Under the pieces are notes generated by a model. The model saw only the letters and a program-made list of their open reading frames with translations. It searched no databases and was not told the DNA's origin. A DNA stretch of 45,288 bases from Prevotella sp. (GTDB lineage Bacteria > Bacteroidota > Bacteroidia > Bacteroidales > Bacteroidaceae): NCBI GenBank assembly GCA_017470055.1, contig JAFUFD010000047.1:1-45288 (forward strand), read 5' to 3'. The translations under genes were made by a program, and so were the position numbers. Below, piece after piece: positions 7,637 through 15,238 of the stretch; the stretch's first letter is position 1, and each line of letters opens with the position of its first letter.

Positions 7637-8599
7637 CTATTCTTCCATTGCTGCTAATGCCGCTTTCAGTTCCTGCCTCTTCTGGGCTCCAAACTCAGCA
7701 GACACGCTGTTGTTAATGCTCTGGCAGCACTCGGCAGAGAACTGCAAGGCACTCTGGATGACGCCATCCCATTGCGTCTCGCTCAGTCCCTGCTCTATCA
7801 CCTGACGGGTGATACCGTTCTTGATCATGCCATAGATGAAGCCCGCGTTGAAGTTATCGCCAGCCCCTATCGTGCTGACCGTCTCGCCTTGTATCACAGG
7901 ATACTGCTTTTGGAAACCGCCTTCGGCTCTTAGTTCCACAGGCTCAGCGGCACGTGTGAAAATAAACTTCTTGGTATAGAAAGAGATCTGGGAGCGATAG
8001 ACGGCCTCTGGGTCGCTCTTCTTGAAGAGGATCTCAAAATCCTCTGACGAGCCACGCACGATATCGGCAAGTTCCAAGTTCTCCAGCAGGTTGGGGGTAA
8101 TCTTCATGACCTCATTCTTATGGGAGGCACGGAAATTAACGTCGTAATAGAGGATAGCGCCATGCTGGCGGGCATAGTCCAGGAAGGCATAGACCTGAGG
8201 ACGGATGACGGGGTTCAAAGCGAAAAAACTGCCAAAAAGGACGATGTCATCGGGCTGTATGTCGGGATAGACATACTCTATACGGTCGTTGGGATGGTCT
8301 TTGTAGAAGATATACTCCGCATCATTCCTCTCATTCAGGAACGCCAGCGACAGGGGAGTCTTTGACTCGGGATAGACATTGATATGGGAGGCGTCCACGC
8401 CATTCTCCTCCAGGAAGTGGATGATATTCTGCCCCACACGGTCGTTGCCTGTCTCACTGATCATGCTGGAGGGCACCCCTGCCCTACCTAACGACACGAC
8501 GGCATTAAACGTGCTGCCTCCAGGAACAGCGCTGATGGGCTGCTCGTTGCGGAAGATAATGTCCAGTACGGTCTCTCCTATTCCTATTACTTTACGCAT
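7637..8599 (-). CDS. PfkB-family sugar kinase (fructokinase-like)
   Basis: About 320 residues of the ribokinase/PfkB fold. The N-terminal VIGIGETVLDIIF and PGGSTFNAVVSLGRAG are the substrate-binding strand and the glycine-rich motif. The C-terminal STIGAGDNFNAGF carries the anion hole and catalytic Asp. Sugar preference cannot be read; fructose is the commonest in similar Bacteroidales proteins. The ATG at 8599 is chosen over an in-frame TTG at 8620 because a TATCTTTG -7 box at 8618-8625 overlaps that codon. The gene leads an operon with the flavo-diiron gene and is divergent from the M16 peptidase gene. Confidence 0.88.
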   Translation of the reverse strand: MRKVIGIGETVLDIIFRNEQPISAVPGGSTFNAVVSLGRAGVPSSMISETGNDRVGQNIIHFLEENGVDASHINVYPESKTPLSLAFLNERNDAEYIFYKDHPNDRIEYVYPDIQPDDIVLFGSFFALNPVIRPQVYAFLDYARQHGAILYYDVNFRASHKNEVMKITPNLLENLELADIVRGSSEDFEILFKKSDPEAVYRSQISFYTKKFIFTRAAEPVELRAEGGFQKQYPVIQGETVSTIGAGDNFNAGFIYGMIKNGITRQVIEQGLSETQWDGVIQSALQFSAECCQSINNSVSAEFGAQKRQELKAALAAMEE

Positions 8600-8617
8600 A
8601 AAATGTATAATTTCCTG

Positions 8618-8625
8618 CAAAGATA
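8618..8625 (-). promoter_or_regulatory. -7 box (TATCTTTG) of the PfkB-FDP operon
   Basis: The reverse strand reads TATCTTTGCAGG, 18 nt before the ATG at 8599. It fixes the start of the kinase gene by excluding the upstream TTG. Confidence 0.65.
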
Positions 8626-8667
8626 CAACTATTTTTCAAAAATCCGTCATCTTTCCTTTTATTTCAT

Positions 8668-8675
8668 TACCTTTG
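8668..8675 (+). promoter_or_regulatory. -7 box (TACCTTTG) of the M16 peptidase gene
   Basis: TACCTTTG lies only 8 nt before the ATG at 8684. With usual spacing the transcript would begin 1-4 nt before the start codon, giving an almost leaderless mRNA. Confidence 0.6.
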
Positions 8676-8683
8676 CATCGGAA

Positions 8684-9898
8684 ATGACACATTATAATAT
8701 TCATACGCTGTCCAACGGCTTACGAGTCATCCATCTCCCCTCCGACTCGCCAGTCATCTATTGTGGCATTGGTATTAAAGTGGGGTCTCGCCATGAGCAA
8801 CAAGGCGAGGAGGGCTTGGCGCATTTCTGCGAGCACGTCACCTTCAAGGGCACCCGCCGCCGTTCCGCACTCCAGATCCTAAACAGTCTGGAGAGTGTAG
8901 GTGGTGATCTGAATGCCTTCACGAATAAGGAGGACACCGTTTTCTATGCGGCAATCCTCAAGGAGCATCTGCCACGTGCTGTCGATCTCCTGACGGATAT
9001 CGTCTTCAACAGCACGTACCCCGATCAGGAAATAGCCCATGAGGTGGATGTCATCTGCGATGAAATCGAGAGTTATAACGACTCACCAGCCGAACTCATC
9101 TATGACGAGTTTGAGAACAAACTCTTCCAGGGGCACCCCTTGGGGCATCATATTTTAGGAACTCGTGAGCGGGTGAAATCATTCACCTCTGCGGATGCCC
9201 GCCGTTTTACCCAGCGCTACTATCGTCCTAACAATGCTATCTTCTTCGCCTATGGCAATTTGAACTTCGAACGACTGATTAAAAGTCTGGAAAATAAAGA
9301 GATAGCAAGGGGCACTGCCTCATCTTCCATCAAGAGCACGATTCCCGTTGTCCCCAGTGCGACCTTCTCAGAATCTCATCATCAGTCGCATGTCATGATG
9401 GGTTGCAAGACTTATGCTTTCAATGACCCACGGCGCATGCCCCTCTACCTCTTAAACAATATCCTAGGAGGTCCTGGGATGAATGCCCGTCTGAACCTCT
9501 CGCTGCGAGAGCGTCACGGACTGGTATACACCATCGAGAGTTCGATGGCAAGTTATAGTGACACAGGTTGCTGGTCGGTCTATTTTGGATGTGATCATCA
9601 TGATGTGAAACGCTGTCTGCGACTGGTCAACAGGGAACTCGACCGTATGATGCTGCACCCGTTATCGGAACGTCAGTTACTCGCTGCGAAACGACAACTG
9701 AAGGGACAGATAGCCATCGCCTGTGACAACAGGGAACAGTTTGCCCTCGATTTTGCCAAGAGTTTCCTGCATTATGACAAGGAGCGAGACATCGACTACC
9801 TCTTCCAACAGATTGACGCCATCACCGCCCTACAGTTGCAAGAGGTAGCCCAAGAATGTTTCGCCTCCCAACGGCTCACTACCTTGATGATACAATAG
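8684..9898 (+). CDS. M16 family zinc metallopeptidase (pitrilysin/MPP-like)
   Basis: About 404 residues from the ATG at 8684. The inverted zinc motif HFCEH is at 47-51, and the third ligand is probably E127 in VICDEIE. The N-terminal YNIHTLSNGLRVIHLP and the GGDLNAFTNKEDTVFYA segment are typical of active M16B subunits. The C-terminal half continues with the inactive repeat (RRMPLYLLNNILGGPGMNARL and the LRERHGLVY loop). There is no signal peptide in the chosen frame; 27 upstream in-frame residues are discarded because the promoter lies within them. Such enzymes degrade peptides or process proteins. The 3' end faces the receptor gene across 5 bp. Confidence 0.9.
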   Translation: MTHYNIHTLSNGLRVIHLPSDSPVIYCGIGIKVGSRHEQQGEEGLAHFCEHVTFKGTRRRSALQILNSLESVGGDLNAFTNKEDTVFYAAILKEHLPRAVDLLTDIVFNSTYPDQEIAHEVDVICDEIESYNDSPAELIYDEFENKLFQGHPLGHHILGTRERVKSFTSADARRFTQRYYRPNNAIFFAYGNLNFERLIKSLENKEIARGTASSSIKSTIPVVPSATFSESHHQSHVMMGCKTYAFNDPRRMPLYLLNNILGGPGMNARLNLSLRERHGLVYTIESSMASYSDTGCWSVYFGCDHHDVKRCLRLVNRELDRMMLHPLSERQLLAAKRQLKGQIAIACDNREQFALDFAKSFLHYDKERDIDYLFQQIDAITALQLQEVAQECFASQRLTTLMIQ

Positions 9899-9903
9899 GG
9901 AGC

Positions 9904-12105
9904 CTAATTGCCTTTTGTGATACCACCCACGACATCATCGTTCTCAATGGTGCGCTCTGCTTTCTTGACGGATGCCTTGAGGGAGCCGAAGCGGAAACTG
10001 ACAGAGATGGCAAACTGCCTGCCACGGTTATAGGACGTGCCGAGGTCACGGAAGTCGCCGTTGACGGCTTCGTCACAGTATTTGGTATAGCGGTCGAAGG
10101 GATCGTTGGTCATGAGGCGTACCGTCAGGCGGTCGTCTTTCAGGAACGAGCGTTGCAGCGAGGCGTAATAGCCATACCACGAGTGCTGCATATAATAGAC
10201 ATTGGAGGGGTTATGCCCTATCTTGCCATACGCACTGAGCGATAGTTGCAGCCGCCATGGCAATTTCTGTGTGAGGCTGACATAGTAGTTGTCAGACCAT
10301 CCGAAATTCCGATAACCGAGGTTGGGATTCTCATAGTGCTCATAACGTGCCGTATTGTTGAAGACAAGGGTCGTTGTCTCAAAAGGTCGCCACTGCACAT
10401 ATTGCTCAAAAGTGGCACGTCGGTAACGCTGGATATTATCATATGTCAGATAACGGATATCCCCCTCCGCTGTCTGGATAGAGGCAATGCCGCCATTACT
10501 GAACTGGTAACCAGGAGCCAGTTGGAGTGTCAGTTGTTTCCCCACATACATATAGGCAAGGCTGATGCGCTGGGAGTGGGAACTGGTCAATTCCGGATTA
10601 CCGCTCTGTATGATGGTTGGTGAGACGATCACGGCGGGGTTCAGGTAGGAGATACCAGGGCGGTTAATGCTGGTGGTATAGTTTAATTTCAGCGATTGCG
10701 CATCGGTGATTTGATATTTCAGACTTGCCTGTGGCACCCAGTCGCTCAATCTGTGTCTGAATGTCTCACCACTACCGTCGGGATAACACCCTCTCATATA
10801 ACTGAACTCATAGCGCAGTCCCGCACGAGCCGACCATTTATCCTTATTATAGATATAGTCGGCATAGCCTGCCATGACACGGGTGGTATGCTCAAACTCG
10901 CTGTTGGCCTCTGGCAGCACACCGCCATAACTTTGCGTGTTATGACTGTTATTATTACGGTCGATATACTTGGCACCTATCTCTAATTGATGTCCTTTGC
11001 CCAGAGGGCGCAACCAGTCTATCTGGAAGGTATGCTCCGTAAACCGCTCCCGCTCCTTCTGGAGTGAGTTCGTGTAAGGGAAGGGGGCGTCAATGAGGTC
11101 GGTATACTCATTCTCCTGATCCGTATGTTGGCGCGTCAGGGCGAGCATGTAAGAGAGTGTAAGCAACTCGCCCTTTCGACGCGTCTTATGCTCAAAGTCC
11201 AGTCGTCCGTTCCATGACTGATGACTGTAGCCTGGCATCCAGTAGTGGTTGTTGTAACTATAAAGTGGAGTATTAGTGGCATCGTATAATGATTCCCTGC
11301 CGTCTCCTTTCACATTCAGTTTATAGAAATAGCCACCAAAGGAGGCAGATAACAGGTTAAGGGAGTCAATATCATAACTGGCGTTGATGTCGCCAAAGTG
11401 AATACCTCCAGGATTGCTCCCCTCACGATGGGAGAGCAGTCTGTTGCCCGTTTGGAGAAAGGTACGCTCCACGTCACCCTTATTCTCTGTCTCACGACTT
11501 GACATACCGCCATAGCCATAGTTGCCTGATAGGAGTAACTTGCCTATCTGCCCTGTCAGGGAGGTGTAGAGGTTAGGATGGTTCAGGGAATTATAGTAGA
11601 GGTTGAAGACACCTGTCACCCCATCGAACTTTGAGCCATCCACCATCACGATATTCAGGATAGCATCCACTCCCTCGGCATCCTCACGGGCACCAGGGTC
11701 AGTGATGACCTCGATACGCTTCACCATCGAGGCAGGCATCGACTTGAAAATCTCTTTGGCATTTTTCGACAGGTTAGGGTCGTAGTGCCCATTCTTATAG
11801 ATTTTAAAGTTGCTGTTGCCTTTCACCTTGATATTGTCATCTCCGTCGACCGTCACCATCGGTACCTTGCGCAGCATGTCCATCACCGTCTGTGTCTTCG
11901 ACTCCTCGTCAGCCTGCACATCATAGCCGATACGGTCAATCTCCTGTTTGATGAGTTGTCGCTGAGCCTTTACCTCAATACCCTCCAGTTCCTGGTCCCA
12001 AGTGATGGAGTCATTCTCCACTCTCAGACTGTCTGTTTGACCCATAACAGTCCCTGCTTTCACTGCCATCAGGAGTGAAAGACATATTAATTTGCCATAT
12101 TTCAT
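9904..12105 (-). CDS. TonB-dependent receptor-like outer-membrane beta-barrel protein
   Basis: A protein of 733 residues with a signal peptide (to about residue 22, VMGQ). A plug-like domain follows (DMLRKVPMVTVDGDDNIKVKG, then MPASMVKRIEVITDPGAREDAEG near 120-150), and a long C-terminal region of alternating beta strands ends in KASVKKAERTIENDDVVGGITKGN. It lacks the carboxypeptidase-D regulatory-like domain that opens many Bacteroidetes receptors, so it belongs to the shorter outer_membrane_beta-barrel_3 type. The substrate is unknown. It is the last gene of the leftward operon headed by the ECF sigma factor, 6 bp after the preceding gene. Confidence 0.85.
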   Translation of the reverse strand: MKYGKLICLSLLMAVKAGTVMGQTDSLRVENDSITWDQELEGIEVKAQRQLIKQEIDRIGYDVQADEESKTQTVMDMLRKVPMVTVDGDDNIKVKGNSNFKIYKNGHYDPNLSKNAKEIFKSMPASMVKRIEVITDPGAREDAEGVDAILNIVMVDGSKFDGVTGVFNLYYNSLNHPNLYTSLTGQIGKLLLSGNYGYGGMSSRETENKGDVERTFLQTGNRLLSHREGSNPGGIHFGDINASYDIDSLNLLSASFGGYFYKLNVKGDGRESLYDATNTPLYSYNNHYWMPGYSHQSWNGRLDFEHKTRRKGELLTLSYMLALTRQHTDQENEYTDLIDAPFPYTNSLQKERERFTEHTFQIDWLRPLGKGHQLEIGAKYIDRNNNSHNTQSYGGVLPEANSEFEHTTRVMAGYADYIYNKDKWSARAGLRYEFSYMRGCYPDGSGETFRHRLSDWVPQASLKYQITDAQSLKLNYTTSINRPGISYLNPAVIVSPTIIQSGNPELTSSHSQRISLAYMYVGKQLTLQLAPGYQFSNGGIASIQTAEGDIRYLTYDNIQRYRRATFEQYVQWRPFETTTLVFNNTARYEHYENPNLGYRNFGWSDNYYVSLTQKLPWRLQLSLSAYGKIGHNPSNVYYMQHSWYGYYASLQRSFLKDDRLTVRLMTNDPFDRYTKYCDEAVNGDFRDLGTSYNRGRQFAISVSFRFGSLKASVKKAERTIENDDVVGGITKGN

Positions 12106-12111
12106 ATCTTC

Positions 12112-12966
12112 TTATTTCTTGAGTCGTTCGATGCTCATGTCGAACAACTGCTGGATAAACTCATCTTTTGTTTTCTTCTTCAGTTTCAGGATCTCTGTCG
12201 CCACCATGTTCTTCTCCACGTCCTCCAACGACTGGGCATCCTTACAGAGTCGGTAGATTTCCGCAGCATAACTGTTTGCCGCATTGCCGTCAGGGTTTTT
12301 CAGGAAGTGGTTCTTGTAGGTATTGAACTCCGTGAGCCATATCTCCGAACTTTTCTCATTCATATTGAAACTGAAACTATTGCCCAGACCCTCAAGCACC
12401 TGCATCGTATTGCCATTGATACTAATCGTTCGCCGCTGCGTGGTCTTCCCTTGTCGAAATTTCAGTGTCGTCGCATAAGTCTTGACGATACGCCCTCTTA
12501 TCTTGTTGCCGTCCTCCGCCCATTCCAAGGCATAGGCATAACGGTGCTGGCGCAGTGAGTCGTTGGGGTCAAGGAAACAGGCATAAATCCATTTCGAACC
12601 TTTTATCAGTCCGATAGCAACACCTCCTTTTGTAGCGTCACCAACGGCAAGAGAGACTAAATCCTCACTATTACCTTTCGACCCTGTACTGACACTATAG
12701 GCATTAGCCTCGTCCTGCTCGAATGCTTTCCTGATGATATCTATCATTTGTTTATCCCGATTATTAGTTATCTCGAAGTCGAATGTGTCTTCTAATCCCA
12801 CCATCTTTCCTGAGTCAGGATCCTTTTCCATATTATGTATGGAACTAACTTCTTTGACGTTACTTCTCCTCAAGACATCAAAAGCCCGTTGGATGCGTTG
12901 CTGTGCAAAGACAGCCGCAGGCATCAGCATCAGCATACCCACGATAAGAATGTTTTTACTCTTCAT
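12112..12966 (-). CDS. Exported protein of unknown function (DUF6108-like)
   Basis: About 284 residues from the ATG at 12966, which gives a clean signal peptide (MKSKNILIVGMLMLMPAAVFA, cleaved after AVFA). An earlier ATG at 12996 would add ten residues and overlap more of the upstream gene. The mature protein begins QQRIQRAFDVLRRSNVKEVSSIHNMEKDPDSGK and ends in a basic helix. No catalytic motif is evident; similarity to a Bacteroidales periplasmic family is from memory only. It overlaps the anti-sigma-like gene by 11 bp and precedes the receptor gene, so it is part of the sigma operon and probably a periplasmic element of that signalling unit. Confidence 0.7.
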   Translation of the reverse strand: MKSKNILIVGMLMLMPAAVFAQQRIQRAFDVLRRSNVKEVSSIHNMEKDPDSGKMVGLEDTFDFEITNNRDKQMIDIIRKAFEQDEANAYSVSTGSKGNSEDLVSLAVGDATKGGVAIGLIKGSKWIYACFLDPNDSLRQHRYAYALEWAEDGNKIRGRIVKTYATTLKFRQGKTTQRRTISINGNTMQVLEGLGNSFSFNMNEKSSEIWLTEFNTYKNHFLKNPDGNAANSYAAEIYRLCKDAQSLEDVEKNMVATEILKLKKKTKDEFIQQLFDMSIERLKK

Positions 12967-13576
12967 ATGCAAAATAATTTTCTGGTTCATCAACATAAAT
13001 AACGGTTCCGTCTTCCAGCATTACAGGTACGAAACCTGTGGCAGTCAACTGCGCATGGGCTATCTCCCGTCGTACTTGCTCTATCTGCTGCTTGACAGCC
13101 TGTTGCTCTTGCTCCACCTCTGCCATCAGCGTATAAGCCTTGTCGTAGTCGTGGATGGTAGGCTCTGGCTTGCGGATGCGTGGTCGCCTTGGTTTGACGG
13201 GCTGTTGCTTCTGTAAGGCAGTGGTATCAGGCAAAGGCTGCTCGTTAGGCGCCTCTGGACGTAACACCGTGGTGGTATCAGCCTTTGCAGTCAGGGTGGG
13301 ATACTGCTGTCCTGTCTGTTGCCATAACATGGCAACAGACAGGACAGCCGTTCCTACTACGGCGGCAGCGGCACTCCAGCCCAACCAGCGTTTCTTTGCC
13401 TTCTTAGGTCTCATGCCCTCTATTTCCGCAAACAACAGACGATATTCCTTCCATTCCTCAGGCACGTTGCCTTGGGTGAAGTACTGGTTAAGGATGTCCT
13501 CCTCCTCCAGTGTCGTCGTACCGTCCATAAACTTGGTCAGCAGACTTTGGATATATTCCTTGGTATATTGTCTCAT
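12956..13576 (-). CDS. Anti-sigma-factor-like membrane protein
   Basis: This 206-residue protein has a cytoplasmic N-terminal part (1-62) that resembles the start of Bacteroidetes anti-sigma proteins (YTKEYIQSLLTKFMDGTTTLEEEDILNQYF). One membrane segment lies at about 64-86, followed by a Pro/Gln-rich linker and a periplasmic coiled-coil-like region (MAEVEQEQQAVKQQIEQVRREI). It overlaps the sigma gene by an ATGA, the standard layout for an ECF sigma factor and its anti-sigma factor. The assignment is by context and topology; there is no zinc-binding HxxxCxxC motif. Confidence 0.65.
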   Translation of the reverse strand: MRQYTKEYIQSLLTKFMDGTTTLEEEDILNQYFTQGNVPEEWKEYRLLFAEIEGMRPKKAKKRWLGWSAAAAVVGTAVLSVAMLWQQTGQQYPTLTAKADTTTVLRPEAPNEQPLPDTTALQKQQPVKPRRPRIRKPEPTIHDYDKAYTLMAEVEQEQQAVKQQIEQVRREIAHAQLTATGFVPVMLEDGTVIYVDEPENYFAYEE

Positions 13577-14067
13577 ATATTGTTCCTTCGCTTAATGTCT
13601 TCTAATAATGCTCGTCGTGCCCTTGCCAGTAAAGTGCTGACGGAAGTTATCTCAATGCCTATGAGTTGGGCTATCTCCTCATGGCTGCGCCGTTCCACCT
13701 GTCGCATATATAATAAGGTACGTTGTGTGGTGGGCAGTTGCTCCAGTTTCTTTGTCAGCCATTCCTCATTCTCTTTTGTTTCCAGCAGTTCCTGAGGACT
13801 CTCTGTCAACAGCGTCACGGTTTCCGCTTTCAGGGGTTCCATCGACCGTCGTCGTTGGTGGTTTCTTACCAGATGGCGTGTCATCAGTGCCACCAGAGCC
13901 TCAACGGAATGGTATTTCTCCAGTTCGTCGCGCATCTGCCACAGATGGAGCATCACATCCTGTGCGATGTCCTCTGCCTCCTCATTGCCCGCTCCACAGC
14001 GATGTCCTACACTCAGAGACAACAGATGCCATGTGCGGGCTTTTTGTTCAAATGCGCTTTTGTCCAT
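13573..14067 (-). CDS. ECF-type RNA polymerase sigma factor
   Basis: In this protein of 164 residues region 2 includes EEAEDIAQDVMLHLWQ (about 29-44) and YHSVEALVALMTRHLVRNHQRRR. Region 4 includes LEQLPTTQRTLLYMRQVERRSHEEIAQLIGIEITSVSTLLARARRALLE with a clear helix-turn-helix. It starts an operon of four genes: sigma, anti-sigma-like, exported protein and beta-barrel receptor. The operon resembles receptor-coupled signalling in Bacteroidales. Its promoter carries one of the two identical 20-bp boxes described at 14186 and 15164, so expression of this sigma factor is probably controlled by a PhoB/OmpR-type regulator. Confidence 0.92.
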   Translation of the reverse strand: MDKSAFEQKARTWHLLSLSVGHRCGAGNEEAEDIAQDVMLHLWQMRDELEKYHSVEALVALMTRHLVRNHQRRRSMEPLKAETVTLLTESPQELLETKENEEWLTKKLEQLPTTQRTLLYMRQVERRSHEEIAQLIGIEITSVSTLLARARRALLEDIKRRNNI

Positions 14068-14145
14068 TTTATATCATTGTCATTAATAAGACACTTAAAG
14101 TCTCCAAAACCAAACAGGAATTAGTAAACCTTAACAAATTTGCTG

Positions 14146-14153
14146 CAAAAGTA
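14146..14153 (-). promoter_or_regulatory. -7 box (TACTTTTG) of the ECF sigma operon
   Basis: The reverse strand reads TACTTTTGCAGC about 78 nt before the ATG at 14067. The 20-bp direct-repeat box at 14186-14205 ends 32 nt upstream of it. Confidence 0.6.
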
Positions 14154-14185
14154 ATAAGACGATATGAGGCGACCTAAAATAAAGA

Positions 14186-14205
14186 CTGACATTTGTCTGA
14201 CAATT
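14186..14205 (-). promoter_or_regulatory. PhoB-box-like operator upstream of the sigma operon
   Basis: In the leftward direction this reads AATTGTCAGACAAATGTCAG. It holds two TGTCAG half-sites with an 11-bp period, the layout of E. coli pho boxes bound head-to-tail by OmpR/PhoB-type winged helices. An identical 20-mer, in the same orientation relative to its promoter, lies at 15164-15183. It touches the stop codon of the neighbouring gene. Confidence 0.6.
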
Positions 14206-14671
14206 AATAATTATCAAGTATCTGCTTCAGTTTCTCACGCTCGCGTTCTTTCTTTGACTTGCGATGTGGGAGAATCTTGCTGAGGACATAGCCGATGAGA
14301 GATAGCGGATTGACACCTATCATCATGGCTCCCCCTTGCTGTTCCTTGCGTTGTTCCTCCAACCAATGACTCTGGTAGGCAAGTCGCATATCAGTTTTCA
14401 ATGCTGGTGTTATGATATTGATGTTTACTTTGGAGTGCTCTGGTATCTGTTCTAATGGGTTGATAGCAGAAAAGTGCGATTCCATCGGGGATATCACCTG
14501 ACTGTCACGGGGGACTGATCTCAAAGGCTCATTACGCAGCCATTCCTCATAGTCGCTCCTCAACGAGTCTTGCCGCAGGCGATGTTTGTCATCGTCAGAC
14601 ACTTGCGCATGGCATGTCGTAGTCATCAGCAACAGGACGAAAGGCAATATATAAATAAGGTGATGAACCAT
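14204..14671 (-). CDS. Exported or membrane-anchored small protein, partner of winged-helix protein
   Basis: This 155-residue protein has an N-terminal hydrophobic segment (LIYILPFVLLLMTTTCHA) that looks like a signal peptide or anchor. A polar region follows, then a second modest hydrophobic stretch (MMIGVNPLSLIGYVLSKILPH, about 115-137), and a very basic tail (RKSKKEREREKLKQ). No family is recognised. It starts at the base next to the stop of the winged-helix gene, with no gap, so the two are co-translated. The pair could be a split version of a membrane-linked regulator, with this protein as the envelope sensor; that is inference from layout. Confidence 0.65.
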   Translation of the reverse strand: MVHHLIYILPFVLLLMTTTCHAQVSDDDKHRLRQDSLRSDYEEWLRNEPLRSVPRDSQVISPMESHFSAINPLEQIPEHSKVNINIITPALKTDMRLAYQSHWLEEQRKEQQGGAMMIGVNPLSLIGYVLSKILPHRKSKKEREREKLKQILDNY

Positions 14672-14986
14672 TCAAAACTGTATCAAGCGATAGCCGAGCC
14701 CCCGTGCATTGATAATTTTAAGGGATGGGTCAGCAGAAAGAATATGTTTCATACGTGACATGAAAACATACAATGAATTAAGGTTATAAATATTGTCATC
14801 ATCCCAAAATTCAATTAAGAGGATGTGGTTCTCTACGATGTCACCTTGTGCCTCTATCAGCATGCCAAGGATAGAAGCCTCACGAAACGATAATTTCCTA
14901 GAGGACGATGCCCCGTCTGGAGCATGGTACGATAGTTCCTGCTTCTGAACGTTTAACTCAAAACGCCCGATTTTCAAAATGTCCAT
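14672..14986 (-). CDS. Stand-alone OmpR/PhoB-type winged-helix DNA-binding protein
   Basis: Its 104 residues make up little more than a winged-helix domain. The order is that of response-regulator output domains: an N-terminal sheet (ILKIGRFELNVQKQELSY), KLSFREASILGMLIEAQGDIVENHILLIEFW, a recognition helix NLNSLYVFMSRMKHIL and the C-terminal wing INARGLGYRLIQF. There is no receiver domain, so it is not a phosphorylation-controlled regulator on its own. It is flanked by two identical PhoB-box-like sites facing outward (14186 and 15164) and has a related box in front of its own promoter (15067). It is therefore the natural candidate for the protein binding those sites, though the membrane-bound regulator at 15863 is an alternative. 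Confidence 0.85.
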   Translation of the reverse strand: MDILKIGRFELNVQKQELSYHAPDGASSSRKLSFREASILGMLIEAQGDIVENHILLIEFWDDDNIYNLNSLYVFMSRMKHILSADPSLKIINARGLGYRLIQF

Positions 14987-15026
14987 AACTTTGCGTTACT
15001 TTTTATCAGTATTTGGATTGACGGCG

Positions 15027-15034
15027 CAAAGTTA
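15027..15034 (-). promoter_or_regulatory. -7 box (TAACTTTG) of the winged-helix gene
   Basis: The reverse strand reads TATAACTTTGCGCC, 40 nt before the ATG at 14986. The 252-bp gap 14987-15238 holds this promoter, the opposing promoter of 15239 and two operator-like repeats. Confidence 0.6.
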
Positions 15035-15066
15035 TAGTGAATAAACAAAATAAGCAGGCAGATTTA

Positions 15067-15083
15067 CCTTACAAAACCTTACA
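15067..15083 (-). promoter_or_regulatory. Direct-repeat operator before the winged-helix gene
   Basis: The leftward strand reads TGTAAGG-TTT-TGTAAGG, two 7-bp copies with a 10-bp period. The site ends 32 nt upstream of the TAACTTTG box, the same distance as the TGTCAG boxes of the two flanking promoters. Autoregulation is inferred. Confidence 0.5.
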
Positions 15084-15163
15084 GATGATTAAATTAAGGC
15101 TTTCTTAAAGTATTTTTGGTTTAAAAATCTTTCATCAGAATAATAAAGATTAACGGAATCATG

Positions 15164-15183
15164 AATTGTCAGACAAATGTCAG
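15164..15183 (+). promoter_or_regulatory. PhoB-box-like operator upstream of 15239
   Basis: AATTGTCAGACAAATGTCAG is identical, in inverted orientation on the map, to the site at 14186-14205. It lies 33 nt upstream of the TATCTTTG box at 15217. The two TGTCAG half-sites are 11 bp apart, and the position just upstream of the -33 region suits an activator. Confidence 0.6.
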
Positions 15184-15216
15184 GATAATTAGCCTTGTCT
15201 TATCTCATTGTTTTCC

Positions 15217-15224
15217 TATCTTTG
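15217..15224 (+). promoter_or_regulatory. -7 box (TATCTTTG) for 15239
   Basis: TATCTTTGC lies 14 nt before the ATG at 15239, giving a very short leader of about 8-10 nt. Confidence 0.6.
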
Positions 15225-15238
15225 CATGAAAAACAGAA

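Noticed and set aside
8600-8620. TTG start giving a kinase with seven extra residues
   Set aside because: The -7 box TATCTTTG overlaps the TTG, so the codon would not be transcribed; the ATG at 8599 gives the usual PfkB start.
14186-15183. The 20-bp perfect inverted repeats might be the ends of a 1-kb insertion sequence
   Set aside because: No transposase lies between them, no target duplication is evident, and each copy is placed 32-33 nt from a promoter in activating orientation, so a regulatory role fits better.
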